From positions 1 to 53,368 of the forward strand of contig KV835891.1 of NCBI GenBank assembly GCA_001838165.1: a stretch of DNA of 53,368 bases. The letters run 5' to 3'. The notes under the pieces were generated by a model that made no database searches, was not told the origin of the DNA, and saw only the letters and a list, made by a program, of their open reading frames with translations. Shown one piece after another: positions 18,101-26,562 of the stretch. Position numbers and translations under genes: made by a program. The DNA comes from Actinomyces sp. HMSC035G02 (GTDB lineage Bacteria > Actinomycetota > Actinomycetes > Actinomycetales > Actinomycetaceae). Every line of letters starts with the position of its first letter. Within the stretch, counting starts at the first letter, position 1.

Positions 18101-21100
18101 CTCCGGGCTCGCAGAACCACAACCCGACGGCCGTTCCCGACTCGGTGACGGTGCGTCCGGGGCGCGAGGTGAGCGTCAACGTCCTGAGCAACGATCTGGA
18201 CGCGGACGGCGACTCCCTGTATGTGGACACGGATCCGTCGACGGTGTCGGTGTCGGATCCGGCGGCGACGGTGACGGTGGCCGAGGACCTGGTGACGGTC
18301 AAGGCCCCCGCCACGAACGGCGTGTTCGTCGTTGCCTACCAGATCGAGGACGGCCGAGGCGGCCGCGCGCAGGGCCAGCTGACCGTGACGGTGGATGCCG
18401 ACGCGCCGCTGCGCGCGCCGATCGCCCGCGACGATGTCGTGCCGGTCTCCGACCTGCCCTCGGACTCCAAGCCCGTGAGTGTTGCCGTCCTCGTCAACGA
18501 CGAGGATCCGGACGGCACCACGGCTGAGCTGAAGGTGTCCTCGGACGCCTCGGGCGTGAGCGTGTCGGGGCAGAACCTGTTGATTTCCCCGGACGCGCGC
18601 CGTCGCCTCGTCGTGTACACGGTGACGGACCCCGACGGCCTGAGCGCGAGCGCGGTCGTGACCGTGCCGGGCACAGACCTGCTGGCTCCGCGCCTGGACA
18701 CGACGCGCATCCCGGTGGCGATGCGCGCGGGCTCCACGCTCACCCTCGACATGCACGACTACGTGCTGGTGCGCGACAACTCGCGCTCCCCGATCATCAC
18801 GGACGCCTCGTCTGTGAAGTTCACTGGCGGCCTGGACTCGGCCTCGCTCCAGGACTCCACGCACATCACGCTGAGCGCGCCCGACACGGCCTCGGGCAAG
18901 GCCTCGGTGTCCTTCACGGTGCGTGACGGTGCCTCGGACGATGCGTCGGCGCTGACATCGACCCTGACGATCCCGATCACGATCAAGCCGGCCAGGAACC
19001 TGCCGCCGCGCCTGACCCCGACCCCGATCCTCGTGGGCCAGGGTGAGTCCGTGACGGTCGACCTCACGCAGATGGTGGACGACCCGGACGACCAGGCTAA
19101 GAACAGCTTCTCCTACGCCGTGGTGAAGGCCCCCGGCGGCGTGGACGTTTCCCTGGACGGCTACAACCTGACCGTGTCCGGCAAGAAGGATCAGCCCAAG
19201 GGGCCGGTCGGCGCGATTACTGTCAGCGTCGACGACGGCTCGGGCGCGGTCAACGCCGACATTCCGGTGACGATCGTGAAGTCCTCCAAGCCCCTCGTGA
19301 CGACGACGGAGGCTCGCATCAAGGCGAAGGCCGGCCAGACGGTGGACGTGAACCTGTCGGAGTACACGACGAACCCGTTCCCGGATCCGCTCGTGGTCCT
19401 GGATGCGTCGGTGCACGTGGGCCAGGGAACCGCCTCGGGCAATGGCAACGTCCTGTCGGTGACCCCCAAGGCGGGCTTCCACGGCAACCTGACTGTCGTG
19501 TACCGCGTCATGGATGCGACGAACGACCCGGATCGCGTGGTCCAGGGACGCGTTGTCGTCCAGGTCGTCGACCGTCCCGAACCGCCCCAGAACGTCTCGG
19601 TCACGCCGATGGGGGCGGGCACAGCCTTCGTGCGCTTCGACTCGGGTGCCTCCAACGGTGGCACGATTACGGGCTACACGATTACGGACAAGCTCGACGG
19701 TAAGACCTACGACACTCGAGATCCGGGCAAGCAGATCACGGGCCTGGAGAACGGAGCGAAGCACTCGTTCACGGTCGTCGCGCACAACGAGGCCGGGGAC
19801 TCCGACCCATCCGAGGCCTCCGCCGATGTGCTTATCGACATGGCGCCCGAGCAGATGGCGGCGCCCACGGTCACTGGTGAGGACGGTGCCCTGAACGTCT
19901 CGTGGACGGCACCCCACAACGAAGGATCCGCGATCCACACGTACACGGTGTTCCTCACCGGGCCCGGTGGCGGCCAGCCGATTCCCTACCCGGTGTCCGC
20001 TCCGCAGACCAGCCTGCGGATCCCGGGCCTGGAGAACGGCAAGATGTACACGGTGACGGTCCAGGCGCAGAACAAGGCGGAGACGCCCTCTCCGGCGTCC
20101 TCACCGACCGAGGGCTACCCGCACGGGAAGCCGGACCAAGCGAGCGGCGTGAGCGCCGTCGCGACCGGCTCTGCGGGCGATCCGAATAGGGCGACGGTTG
20201 AGGTTACGTGGAACGTGGGATCTCCCAATGGCAAGGGATGGGGCCAGGCCACGGTTTCGGTCAATGGCGCCGAGGTGCATGTTCCGTCAGACGCTCGCAC
20301 TGCCACGCTGTCGGACGTGCCCACGGGCAGTAAGGTGTCCGCATCGGTGACGCTGTCGAACTCGCACGGAGATACGTCGGACCCTGCCACCACGTACGTG
20401 TCGATCGCGACGACCCCCGCGCCGATTGCCGCCCCGACCCTGTCGGGAACGAACACCGCGGGCGAGCTGAAGGTGAGCGGGCTGTCGATTGTGACGGGCC
20501 GAGGATTCGATGCCTCCGACCTGACGCTGCGCTACTCGGACACCGAGCGTGGGTGTGCGGGCGGTACGCCGATCTCTGATGGCGCCATCCTGCCCGCCAA
20601 CGGCTGGCAGCCGAAGACGTACTACTTCTGCCAGACGGGCATCGGCGTGAACAACCAGCCGGCATCCTCCCCGGTCGTGCCTGCCACGGGCACCGCGACG
20701 GGCCTCCCCTCGGAGGTGGATGTGCGGATCGTGGGCGTCAACTCGACCAGCCTGACGGTGCAGTGGGATCCGGTGGGCGCGAACCCGGCGGTGAGCGAGA
20801 TCCGCGTGTCGCTGGGTGGCGAGACGAAGACCGTGTCCGGGAATGCCACCGAGGTGACCTTCTCGGATCTGGCGCAGGGTACGCGCTACCAGGCCACGGT
20901 CGTTGCGGTCAACGGTGTGGGTGAGACGGTGATGAGTAAGCGCCCGACGGAGATCACAAAGCTGGACGTGAACGCCCAGTGGGTGGAGACTTGCCGCGGT
21001 GATGAGCGTGGATTCTCCCCGGCCTCGTGCCACACGTTCACGCTGAGTGCTCCGGGTTGGTCGGCCTCGTCGGTCCCGCATGTGTGCCAGGTCCGCAACG

Positions 21101-21234
21101 ACCGCACGAACTCCAACGAGTGGGTGCGCGTGGACGGCGCGGGTCCGATCTGGACGCGCCAGGCCACCCTCGCGGACAGCGAGGACGCCTTCAAGCGCGG
21201 CTCCTACTTCACCGGCGAATGCCGACCGGAGTGA
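15196..21234 (+). CDS. Giant anchored Ig/cadherin-like and fibronectin III protein
   Basis: A 2012-residue surface protein. It has a basic N-terminus and one signal-anchor helix (about 14-34), with no LPXTG motif. Residues about 40-385 form a beta-rich, possibly propeller-like region with repeated IWVTNQ- and LLWAGS-type strands. It is followed by an acidic linker (QEEEDTPTPDD). Then come roughly nine cadherin/Big-like repeats marked by calcium-site-like NDSDDDGD, NDTDPNGD, NDLDADGD and NDEDPDG motifs. The last 600 residues hold about four fibronectin III domains (YTITDKLDG, YTVFLTGPGG). Such proteins stand before DUF58, transglutaminase and kinase genes in actinobacteria. A role in cell-envelope architecture or adhesion is inferred. 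ATG 15196 follows GAGGAAA; the open frame from 14989 has no support. Confidence 0.85.
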   Translation: MNKARRSRNTWSKRIPALAVLLVSAMLCVLAVVYRGVEVTQVSVDDGGIWVTNQDRKLLGHLNYDALMLDGTVSVKSASFDIGQEGGDVTLGETVGRTVTPVRPTSFSLGQSVTLPDNAVQVQGGSVLAVLDPNEGLLWAGSANEPATMSLLREDAVANDLSDGIVTVSNSGTVFAYSPGSSKLVTLTREGQAWRAKTTEIKDFTPAGTPTITAVGDKPVVYDQTGNKLVLPGGKVRDLSEDHVSGAVLQLPGDEAASVLLATSDQLVSVPLNGKAIERQEASDSGQKGTPAPPVFHRGCSYGAWAGSGAFVRTCTDSTRNQAQTVSSLAEASSAVFRTNRTRIVLNDVSTGTLWLPDKNMVVVSDWDQIPTEEQEEEDTPTPDDREQVSEPEHKDKNTPPEAVDDEFGIRPGRSTLLPVLDNDSDDDGDVLTARAVTNPEFGDVVRTRGGRALQITGVPESMTSGSTSFTYEASDGLAGATATVTLTIHPWSQNEGPRQLKHPVIKVGANAQVEYNLLSDWIDPDGDQFYLKSATAPDGMAVQFSEDGTVQIRDLGSGAGVKAIAVTLSDGHAETTGELKVSVQETGNVPPVARADFYVARVAEPLTIDPIANDTDPNGDALSLVAAGTAPAGTSVSADLSRGTLTFTGSVPGSFQFTYTVSDGPSTTVGVIRVDVVDDDTNALPIAEDDLAVLPSGGASLIAPLANDTDPSGGVLVVQSIDVPANSGLEVTLIERHLLRITSPGGLNDVTTFTYTVSNGAGSATAQVSVIPTNAQSDETPPETTPDTAKVRADDIGSVSVLSNDRSPIGLTLTLDPNVQVMTGAELGTVFVTGNQVRLAAGSEAGVVRVAYTAVDSVGNRSTSTVTFEVVASSAANSAPVPKALSAWAVQGQMTRIPVPLTGIDPDGDSVALVGIDQPPSKGSVVLGTEWLEYTPSDDATGTDTFSYIVEDRLGVQGRARVRVGIAPPGSQNHNPTAVPDSVTVRPGREVSVNVLSNDLDADGDSLYVDTDPSTVSVSDPAATVTVAEDLVTVKAPATNGVFVVAYQIEDGRGGRAQGQLTVTVDADAPLRAPIARDDVVPVSDLPSDSKPVSVAVLVNDEDPDGTTAELKVSSDASGVSVSGQNLLISPDARRRLVVYTVTDPDGLSASAVVTVPGTDLLAPRLDTTRIPVAMRAGSTLTLDMHDYVLVRDNSRSPIITDASSVKFTGGLDSASLQDSTHITLSAPDTASGKASVSFTVRDGASDDASALTSTLTIPITIKPARNLPPRLTPTPILVGQGESVTVDLTQMVDDPDDQAKNSFSYAVVKAPGGVDVSLDGYNLTVSGKKDQPKGPVGAITVSVDDGSGAVNADIPVTIVKSSKPLVTTTEARIKAKAGQTVDVNLSEYTTNPFPDPLVVLDASVHVGQGTASGNGNVLSVTPKAGFHGNLTVVYRVMDATNDPDRVVQGRVVVQVVDRPEPPQNVSVTPMGAGTAFVRFDSGASNGGTITGYTITDKLDGKTYDTRDPGKQITGLENGAKHSFTVVAHNEAGDSDPSEASADVLIDMAPEQMAAPTVTGEDGALNVSWTAPHNEGSAIHTYTVFLTGPGGGQPIPYPVSAPQTSLRIPGLENGKMYTVTVQAQNKAETPSPASSPTEGYPHGKPDQASGVSAVATGSAGDPNRATVEVTWNVGSPNGKGWGQATVSVNGAEVHVPSDARTATLSDVPTGSKVSASVTLSNSHGDTSDPATTYVSIATTPAPIAAPTLSGTNTAGELKVSGLSIVTGRGFDASDLTLRYSDTERGCAGGTPISDGAILPANGWQPKTYYFCQTGIGVNNQPASSPVVPATGTATGLPSEVDVRIVGVNSTSLTVQWDPVGANPAVSEIRVSLGGETKTVSGNATEVTFSDLAQGTRYQATVVAVNGVGETVMSKRPTEITKLDVNAQWVETCRGDERGFSPASCHTFTLSAPGWSASSVPHVCQVRNDRTNSNEWVRVDGAGPIWTRQATLADSEDAFKRGSYFTGECRPE

Positions 21235-21241
21235 TGCGCGC

Positions 21242-22477
21242 GTGAAGAAACTACGTCGACTTGTGAGGCATGCGTGGCGCGCCCTGAGCGCCCGCGTGCA
21301 GGCGCTGCCCGGCTACGAGGGTGTCGCCCGCTGGCTGGGTGCGCTGACCCCGGTGGGGTGGGCGGTCATCGTGGCGATGCTCGCGGGCACCGTCGCGGCC
21401 CTCGCCTTCGGCTGGCTGGAGGGCTTCATCGTGGCCGTCATGGGCCTGGTGGCCCTCGTGGTCGCGGTCGCCTCTGTCGCGTCCCCGTCCCCGCTGTCCG
21501 TGTCCCTGCGTATGAAGAACGACCGCATCGTCGCCGGCCAGGTGGCGGTGGGCCGCGTCCGCGTGGTCAACGAGTCCGGGCGCCGCTCGGGTTCGACCCT
21601 CGTGGAGGTGACGATCGGACGAGGCAGTGGCGAGTTCCTCGTGCCTCCGATTAGCGGGAACGGCACGTGGAACGAGTCCTTCTCGGTCATGACGAAGCGC
21701 CGCGGCGTTATCAACGTGGGCCCCGCGCGCACCGTGCGTATGGACGGCCTGGGCCTGCTGCGTCGCGTGCGTTCGTGGGATGACCCGATCCTCGTGCACG
21801 TGCACCCGCCGACGGTGCGTTTCTCCTTTGATGCGACGGGTACGCAGATGGATGTCGAGGGCGTGGCCAGCGAGAAGCTGACGAGTTCCGACGTGTCCTT
21901 CCACGCCCTGCGCGACTACGAGCCGGGCGATGACCGACGCGCGGTGCACTGGCCGTCGACGGCGCGCTTTGGCCGCCTGATCGTGCGCCAGTTCGAGGAG
22001 ACGCACCGTTCGCACCACATGGTGCTGTTGGATACGCGCGTGGACGCGTGGGATCGGCGCTCCTTCGAGACGGCCGTATCGGTTGCCGCCTCGCTGGCGC
22101 TCGCCGGCTCGGGCGAGGCGCGCACGGTGTCGATGCACACCGCGGACGAGTGGATCCCCACGGGCTCGCCGATGGCGATGCTGGATGCGCTGTCCGAGAT
22201 GGAGACGTCGACGCGCTCGGAGTTCGCGGGCATCGTGCGCCGCTGCATCATGGAGCGCGGCGGGATCTCGGTGCTCTCCATCGTTGTCGGTGCCGGCGTG
22301 GACGACGAGGAGGCGGCTCGCCTGGCGAACATCGCCCCCGTCGACGTCATTGTGTCGGTGATCCGCGTGGTCCCGGGCCGGGCGCGTCGCCGCCGCAAGA
22401 TCACGCGCGGCGTCATTATCGACTGCCCCTCCCTCGAAGACCTACCGATGCTCGTGTCTCGGGGGGTGAACGCGTGA
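21242..22477 (+). CDS. DUF58 domain membrane protein
   Basis: A 411-residue protein with two closely spaced N-terminal membrane helices (about 38-80), a beta-rich middle, and the DUF58 core whose signature is clear: LRDYEPGDDRRAVHWPSTAR followed by LIVRQFE. The C-terminal half is von Willebrand factor A-like, with LLDTRVD as the metal-site strand. DUF58 proteins normally work with a MoxR AAA+ ATPase and a transglutaminase-like membrane protein. Here the transglutaminase gene is present and overlaps by 4 bp, but no moxR lies between it and the upstream giant protein. The GTG start is 7 nt after the preceding stop, so operon membership is likely. Confidence 0.88.
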   Translation: MKKLRRLVRHAWRALSARVQALPGYEGVARWLGALTPVGWAVIVAMLAGTVAALAFGWLEGFIVAVMGLVALVVAVASVASPSPLSVSLRMKNDRIVAGQVAVGRVRVVNESGRRSGSTLVEVTIGRGSGEFLVPPISGNGTWNESFSVMTKRRGVINVGPARTVRMDGLGLLRRVRSWDDPILVHVHPPTVRFSFDATGTQMDVEGVASEKLTSSDVSFHALRDYEPGDDRRAVHWPSTARFGRLIVRQFEETHRSHHMVLLDTRVDAWDRRSFETAVSVAASLALAGSGEARTVSMHTADEWIPTGSPMAMLDALSEMETSTRSEFAGIVRRCIMERGGISVLSIVVGAGVDDEEAARLANIAPVDVIVSVIRVVPGRARRRRKITRGVIIDCPSLEDLPMLVSRGVNA

Positions 22478-25029
22478 GTACTCCTGCTCGCAACGCCTCG
22501 CGTCCTGCTCCTCCGCCGCGTCGCTCTCGTCGTCCCATGGCCCAGGAAACCACGATGGGCGGGTCGATCCACCGCGCCGCCATGCCCGCGTGGTCCCTGC
22601 TCGTCCTCGCAGTCCTCTTTTCGGGTCCGATCCTCATGTTCGAGTCCGTCTTCGGCGGCGGCCACGGCGCGATCGCGGCGCTCGCGGGCGTCGTGGTCGG
22701 CCTCGTCGTCGCGTGGGCGGCCGCCAAGTGGCGCTGGGACCTGCTCTCGATCGTCGCGGCGGTCGTGGCCTCGCACTTCCTTTTCGGCGGCGCAGCCGCG
22801 CTGCGCGAGACGACCCGCTGGGGCGTGGTCCCGACGTCGCGGACCATCCAGACGCTCGTCGTCGGTGCGGTCGAGGCCTGGAAGGACCTCCTGACGCTGA
22901 CGCCGCCGGCCGGCTCCTACGTGGGGCCCGCGATGGTGCCGTGGATGGCCTGCCTCGTGTGTTCGGTCGCGGCGGGCGTCGTCACGGTGCGCTACGGGCG
23001 CCCGATGTGGGGATCCGTGCCGCTGATCCTCGCCGGCGTGATCGCGATCGTGTGGGGGCCGTCGAACCACTCCCCGTCCTCCCTCCTCGTCATCGCGTGG
23101 TGGGTGGGACTCATCGTGTGGTGGGCGTGGGCCTCGGCGATCGGACGCGCCCGATTGGGTGCCGACATCGTCATTGGTATGGCCTCCGCGACGACCTCCG
23201 CGACGACGACCATGGGTGGTTCCTCGCGCCAGATCGTGCACGTGTGGTGGCGCGTGGGCATGGGCGCTCTCATGGTGGGCGTGATGGTCGCTGCGGCGAT
23301 CCCCGCGGCGTCCCTGCTGGGCCCCACGGCCTCGGACCGCGTCGTCGGACGTGACGTCATCGAGCCGCCCGTGGATGCGCGCCAGTACCCCTCGCCGCTG
23401 TCCAGCTACCGCCACTACAACAAGGATCTCGAGGACGAATCCCTGATCCGCGTGTCCAACCTGCCCAAGGAGGCGCGCGTGCGCCTGGGTGCGATGGACG
23501 TGTACGACGGGACGACCTTCGGCATGGGCGTCTCCAACACAGCGGACGGCACGGCCGGATACCGCCGCGTGGGGTCCACGATCCCGGGGCGCAGCGCCGA
23601 CACGGCGGGCGTGCAGACCTCGGTGTCGACCTCGCAGCTGCTGGGACCGTGGGTGCCCACGATCGGCCAGGTGTCGGTCCTGCGTTTTGAGCCCTCCGCC
23701 CCCAATGCGGCCGAGCAGCAGGACGGCCTGAACTACGACCTGTGGGCGGAGACCGCCCTGACGACGGGGCCGACCGGTCAGCTGAGCTACTCGCTGAGCA
23801 CGACGATGCCTCGCGAACACGCGGACTCGGAGTTCGCCAGCGTGAACGCGGCGCGCTATGCCGGGGGAGACACGAACGTCCCGAAGGACGTGGACTCCCT
23901 GGCCGCGGATCACACGTCGACCGCACGCTCGGACCTGGAGAAGGCCCGCGCGATCGAGCAGTTCCTGCACACGGATGGCTACTACTCCAACGACGACACG
24001 ATCAACTCCCGTCCCGGCTCCTCCCAGGACCGCATCGAGCGCATGATCAGCGCCGAGGCGCTGGTGGGCGACGACGAGCAGTACGCGACCCTCATGGCCC
24101 TCATGCTGCACTCGCAGGGCATCAACGCCCGCGTCGTCATGGGTGCCTACCGTGAGGGCACGTCCGGCAGCGTTGACCTGACGGGTTCGGACATGCACGC
24201 GTGGGTCGAGGTGGAGTTCCCCGGCGTGGGATGGGCGACGTTCGACCCGACTCCGCCGCGCGATCAGCAGCCGACGACGCAGGTTAACAAGCCCAAGTCC
24301 GTGCCCAAGCCGCAGGTCCTGCAGCCCCCGGAGCCGCCCGAGCAGCCGGTGGAGCTGCCGCCCGCGACCCGCGACCAGGCGACGGACCCGCACGACCCGA
24401 ACGGCGTCCACATCCCGTGGATGGCGATCAGCGCGGTGTCGTTGTCGCTCCTGGTGCTGCTGGGCCCGGTCCTAGCGGTGCTCTTGGCGAAGTCTCGCCG
24501 CCGCAAGGGCCGTCGCCGCGCGGAGGCCGCCGAGTCGGTGCGCGGCTCGTGGGATGAGCTCGTGGATACCGCGATCGACTCCGGCCTCGTCGTCGAGCCG
24601 CACCTGACGCGTCAGGAGGTCGCGTGGGCGCTGGCCTCGCAGTGGACGCCCAAGACGTCCGAGGGCGACGAGGAGGGGGCCGCCAAGGCCCGCAAGGCGC
24701 GCAAGCGCTCGGCTGCGGACGTGCGCGTGCCCGGCTGGTCGCTCTTCTCGGGCGCGGTTCCCCGGGCCGTCACCGTGGCGCGCCGCGCGGACGTCGCGGA
24801 CTTCGCTGCCGGCGGCGCTCGCCCCGAGGACGCGGAGCAGGCGTGGAGCGACGTAGATGAGCTGCGTCGCGAGTGGGCGGCCTCGGTGTCGCCGTTCGCG
24901 CGGCTGCGTTACGCGCTGTCGCTGAAGTCGCTGCGCTGGCGCCGTCGCGCCCGCCGCCAGGCTGACGCTGCTCGCAAGGGCGGCCGCTCGCTGGCCAAGC
25001 GCATGGGCCGTAGGAAAGGGAAACGTTGA
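22474..25029 (+). CDS. TgpA-like transglutaminase-fold membrane protein, Cys replaced
   Basis: 851 residues with about seven transmembrane helices in the first 300, an extracellular region (about 290-640) containing a transglutaminase-like core, a further helix near 650, and a basic cytoplasmic tail. The core shows His575 (SDMHAWVEVEF) and Asp591 (TFDPTPP). The place of the catalytic Cys (usually G-Y-C-E-Q-Y/F-A) reads GDDEQYA at 532-538, so Asp534 replaces it. Active crosslinking or proteolysis is therefore unlikely, and a binding or scaffold role fits better. I recall similar substitutions in other actinobacterial homologues. The GTG overlaps the DUF58 stop by 4 bp, and the kinase start overlaps its stop. 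Confidence 0.87.
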   Translation: MSTPARNASRPAPPPRRSRRPMAQETTMGGSIHRAAMPAWSLLVLAVLFSGPILMFESVFGGGHGAIAALAGVVVGLVVAWAAAKWRWDLLSIVAAVVASHFLFGGAAALRETTRWGVVPTSRTIQTLVVGAVEAWKDLLTLTPPAGSYVGPAMVPWMACLVCSVAAGVVTVRYGRPMWGSVPLILAGVIAIVWGPSNHSPSSLLVIAWWVGLIVWWAWASAIGRARLGADIVIGMASATTSATTTMGGSSRQIVHVWWRVGMGALMVGVMVAAAIPAASLLGPTASDRVVGRDVIEPPVDARQYPSPLSSYRHYNKDLEDESLIRVSNLPKEARVRLGAMDVYDGTTFGMGVSNTADGTAGYRRVGSTIPGRSADTAGVQTSVSTSQLLGPWVPTIGQVSVLRFEPSAPNAAEQQDGLNYDLWAETALTTGPTGQLSYSLSTTMPREHADSEFASVNAARYAGGDTNVPKDVDSLAADHTSTARSDLEKARAIEQFLHTDGYYSNDDTINSRPGSSQDRIERMISAEALVGDDEQYATLMALMLHSQGINARVVMGAYREGTSGSVDLTGSDMHAWVEVEFPGVGWATFDPTPPRDQQPTTQVNKPKSVPKPQVLQPPEPPEQPVELPPATRDQATDPHDPNGVHIPWMAISAVSLSLLVLLGPVLAVLLAKSRRRKGRRRAEAAESVRGSWDELVDTAIDSGLVVEPHLTRQEVAWALASQWTPKTSEGDEEGAAKARKARKRSAADVRVPGWSLFSGAVPRAVTVARRADVADFAAGGARPEDAEQAWSDVDELRREWAASVSPFARLRYALSLKSLRWRRRARRQADAARKGGRSLAKRMGRRKGKR

Positions 25030-26543
25030 TGGATAGCGACGCTCGCGTCGGAATGGTGCCGTCGCTGCCGGGCTACGAGTGGATTCGTCCGCTCGGCTCG
25101 GGTGGTTTCGCGGACGTGTTCCTGTGCCGTCAGGAGCTGCCCAGCCGTGAGGTGGCCGTCAAGGTGGCGCGCAGGGATCGCGGGGCGGACGGCGAGGCCG
25201 GTATCGCCCGCGAGGCCGACGTGATGGCTCTCGTGTCGGGTCACCCGGCGGTGGCCCAGCTCTACGGCGCTGGGCGCACGCCGGATGGCCGCCCGTACCT
25301 GGTGATGGAGTATTGCCCGGTCGCGAACATCCTCGATCAGGTGCGCGCAAACCCGATGTCGACGGATCGCGCGCTGTCGATGGTGATCCGCATGTGTGGC
25401 GGCGCTGAGATGCTGCACCGCGCGGGCTACGTGCACCGCGATATTAAGCCCAGCAACATCATGATCAACGCCTTCGGGTCGCCGGTGTTGACGGACTTCG
25501 GCGTGGCTGAGCCGGTGGGTGCGGACCCGCGCGGTGGCCGCGACGGCTTCTCGGTGATGTGGGCGCCGCCCGAGCAGATCGCGGGCACGGCGCGCGCTCA
25601 CCCCACGCAGGACGTGTGGGCTCTGGGGGCGACCCTGTGGACGCTTCTCATGGGCCGTTCTCCCTTCGAGGTGGAGGATGGGGACAACTCGGCTCACGCG
25701 GTCGCCCAGCGCGTCGCCCGCGGCCGCGTGTCGCGCATCGATCGCCCGGGCGTGCCCGATGCTGTGACTGCCATCGTGCGCCGCGCGATGAGCCTGGATC
25801 CGGAGCAGCGCTTCGGATCGGCGGCAGCGCTCGGCTACGCGCTGCAGACGGTCGAGCGCGAGATGCACCGCCCGGTCACGGAGATGAAGCTGAGCGTGGT
25901 GGCCTCCTCGAGCGCGCCCTCCTCGGCCCTGTCCGCCCCGTCCTCGGCGGCCCTGGACGCGGAGCGCACGCGCACCCGCCGCGGGAGCTTCGCGGATGGT
26001 CCGCAGGCCTTGTCGAACGAGGCGTGGGCCGGCAATTCGACGACGAACCGAACCGGGTTGGTGGAGGGACAGTCGAAGCGTCCCGTGTGGGTGGTGCCTG
26101 TCCTTGCGCTCGTGATGGTGCTGGCGACGGCCGGCCTGGTGGTCGCGATGCTCACCGGCGGGGGGCACAGCATCCACCTGAGCGGAGGTGGCGGCGGATC
26201 CACGCCGACCCCCTCCTCGAGTGCGGGGACGGTGAACAATTCCGATCAGGGCGACGCGGGTGCCGTCCCGCCCGAGGCCGTGACCGGGTTGACGGCCACC
26301 CCGAACGGCAACGAGATCCGCTGGGGCTGGGAGGTGCCCGATCAGGGCCAGTACCAGCCCGGATCGCTGGAGTTCAAGTACGTGCTCACCCGCCCGGGTG
26401 AGGCCGTGGTGGCCGAGACGATGCGCCGCAACAGCCTGACGACGACCGCGGTGAGCGGCGAGAACTGCCTGACCGTGAGCCTCGTCGTGACCGCCACGGG
26501 GCGCGAGTCAGCGCCGGTCACCCAGTGCGTGACGGTGCCGTAG
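25029..26543 (+). CDS. Transmembrane Ser/Thr protein kinase
   Basis: Hanks-type (PknB-like) kinase of 504 residues. The glycine loop GSGGFADV is at 23-30, the ATP lysine at 45 (EVAVKVAR), the catalytic loop HRDIKPSN at 136-143, DFG at 156-158, and WAPPEQ in the P+1 region near 179. A Ser/Ala-rich juxtamembrane linker leads to one transmembrane helix (about 352-377) and an extracellular fibronectin III-like domain of about 90 residues with no PASTA repeats. ATG 25029 overlaps the TgpA stop; TTG 25026 is possible. AGGAAAGGG lies upstream. It may phosphorylate the FHA protein encoded at 38850-40280 or T7SS parts; this is inference from co-location. Confidence 0.92.
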   Translation: MDSDARVGMVPSLPGYEWIRPLGSGGFADVFLCRQELPSREVAVKVARRDRGADGEAGIAREADVMALVSGHPAVAQLYGAGRTPDGRPYLVMEYCPVANILDQVRANPMSTDRALSMVIRMCGGAEMLHRAGYVHRDIKPSNIMINAFGSPVLTDFGVAEPVGADPRGGRDGFSVMWAPPEQIAGTARAHPTQDVWALGATLWTLLMGRSPFEVEDGDNSAHAVAQRVARGRVSRIDRPGVPDAVTAIVRRAMSLDPEQRFGSAAALGYALQTVEREMHRPVTEMKLSVVASSSAPSSALSAPSSAALDAERTRTRRGSFADGPQALSNEAWAGNSTTNRTGLVEGQSKRPVWVVPVLALVMVLATAGLVVAMLTGGGHSIHLSGGGGGSTPTPSSSAGTVNNSDQGDAGAVPPEAVTGLTATPNGNEIRWGWEVPDQGQYQPGSLEFKYVLTRPGEAVVAETMRRNSLTTTAVSGENCLTVSLVVTATGRESAPVTQCVTVP

Positions 26544-26562
26544 GGCAGCGAAAGGACCGCTG

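Noticed and set aside
16900..19938. 1012-residue open frame antisense to the Ig-like gene
   Set aside because: The translation is a low-complexity Arg/His/Val/Gly/Asp mix typical of an antisense shadow in GC-rich DNA, with no start signals.
21916..24411. 831-residue open frame antisense to DUF58/tgpA
   Set aside because: Same antisense artefact. The opposite strand has clear DUF58 and transglutaminase motifs.
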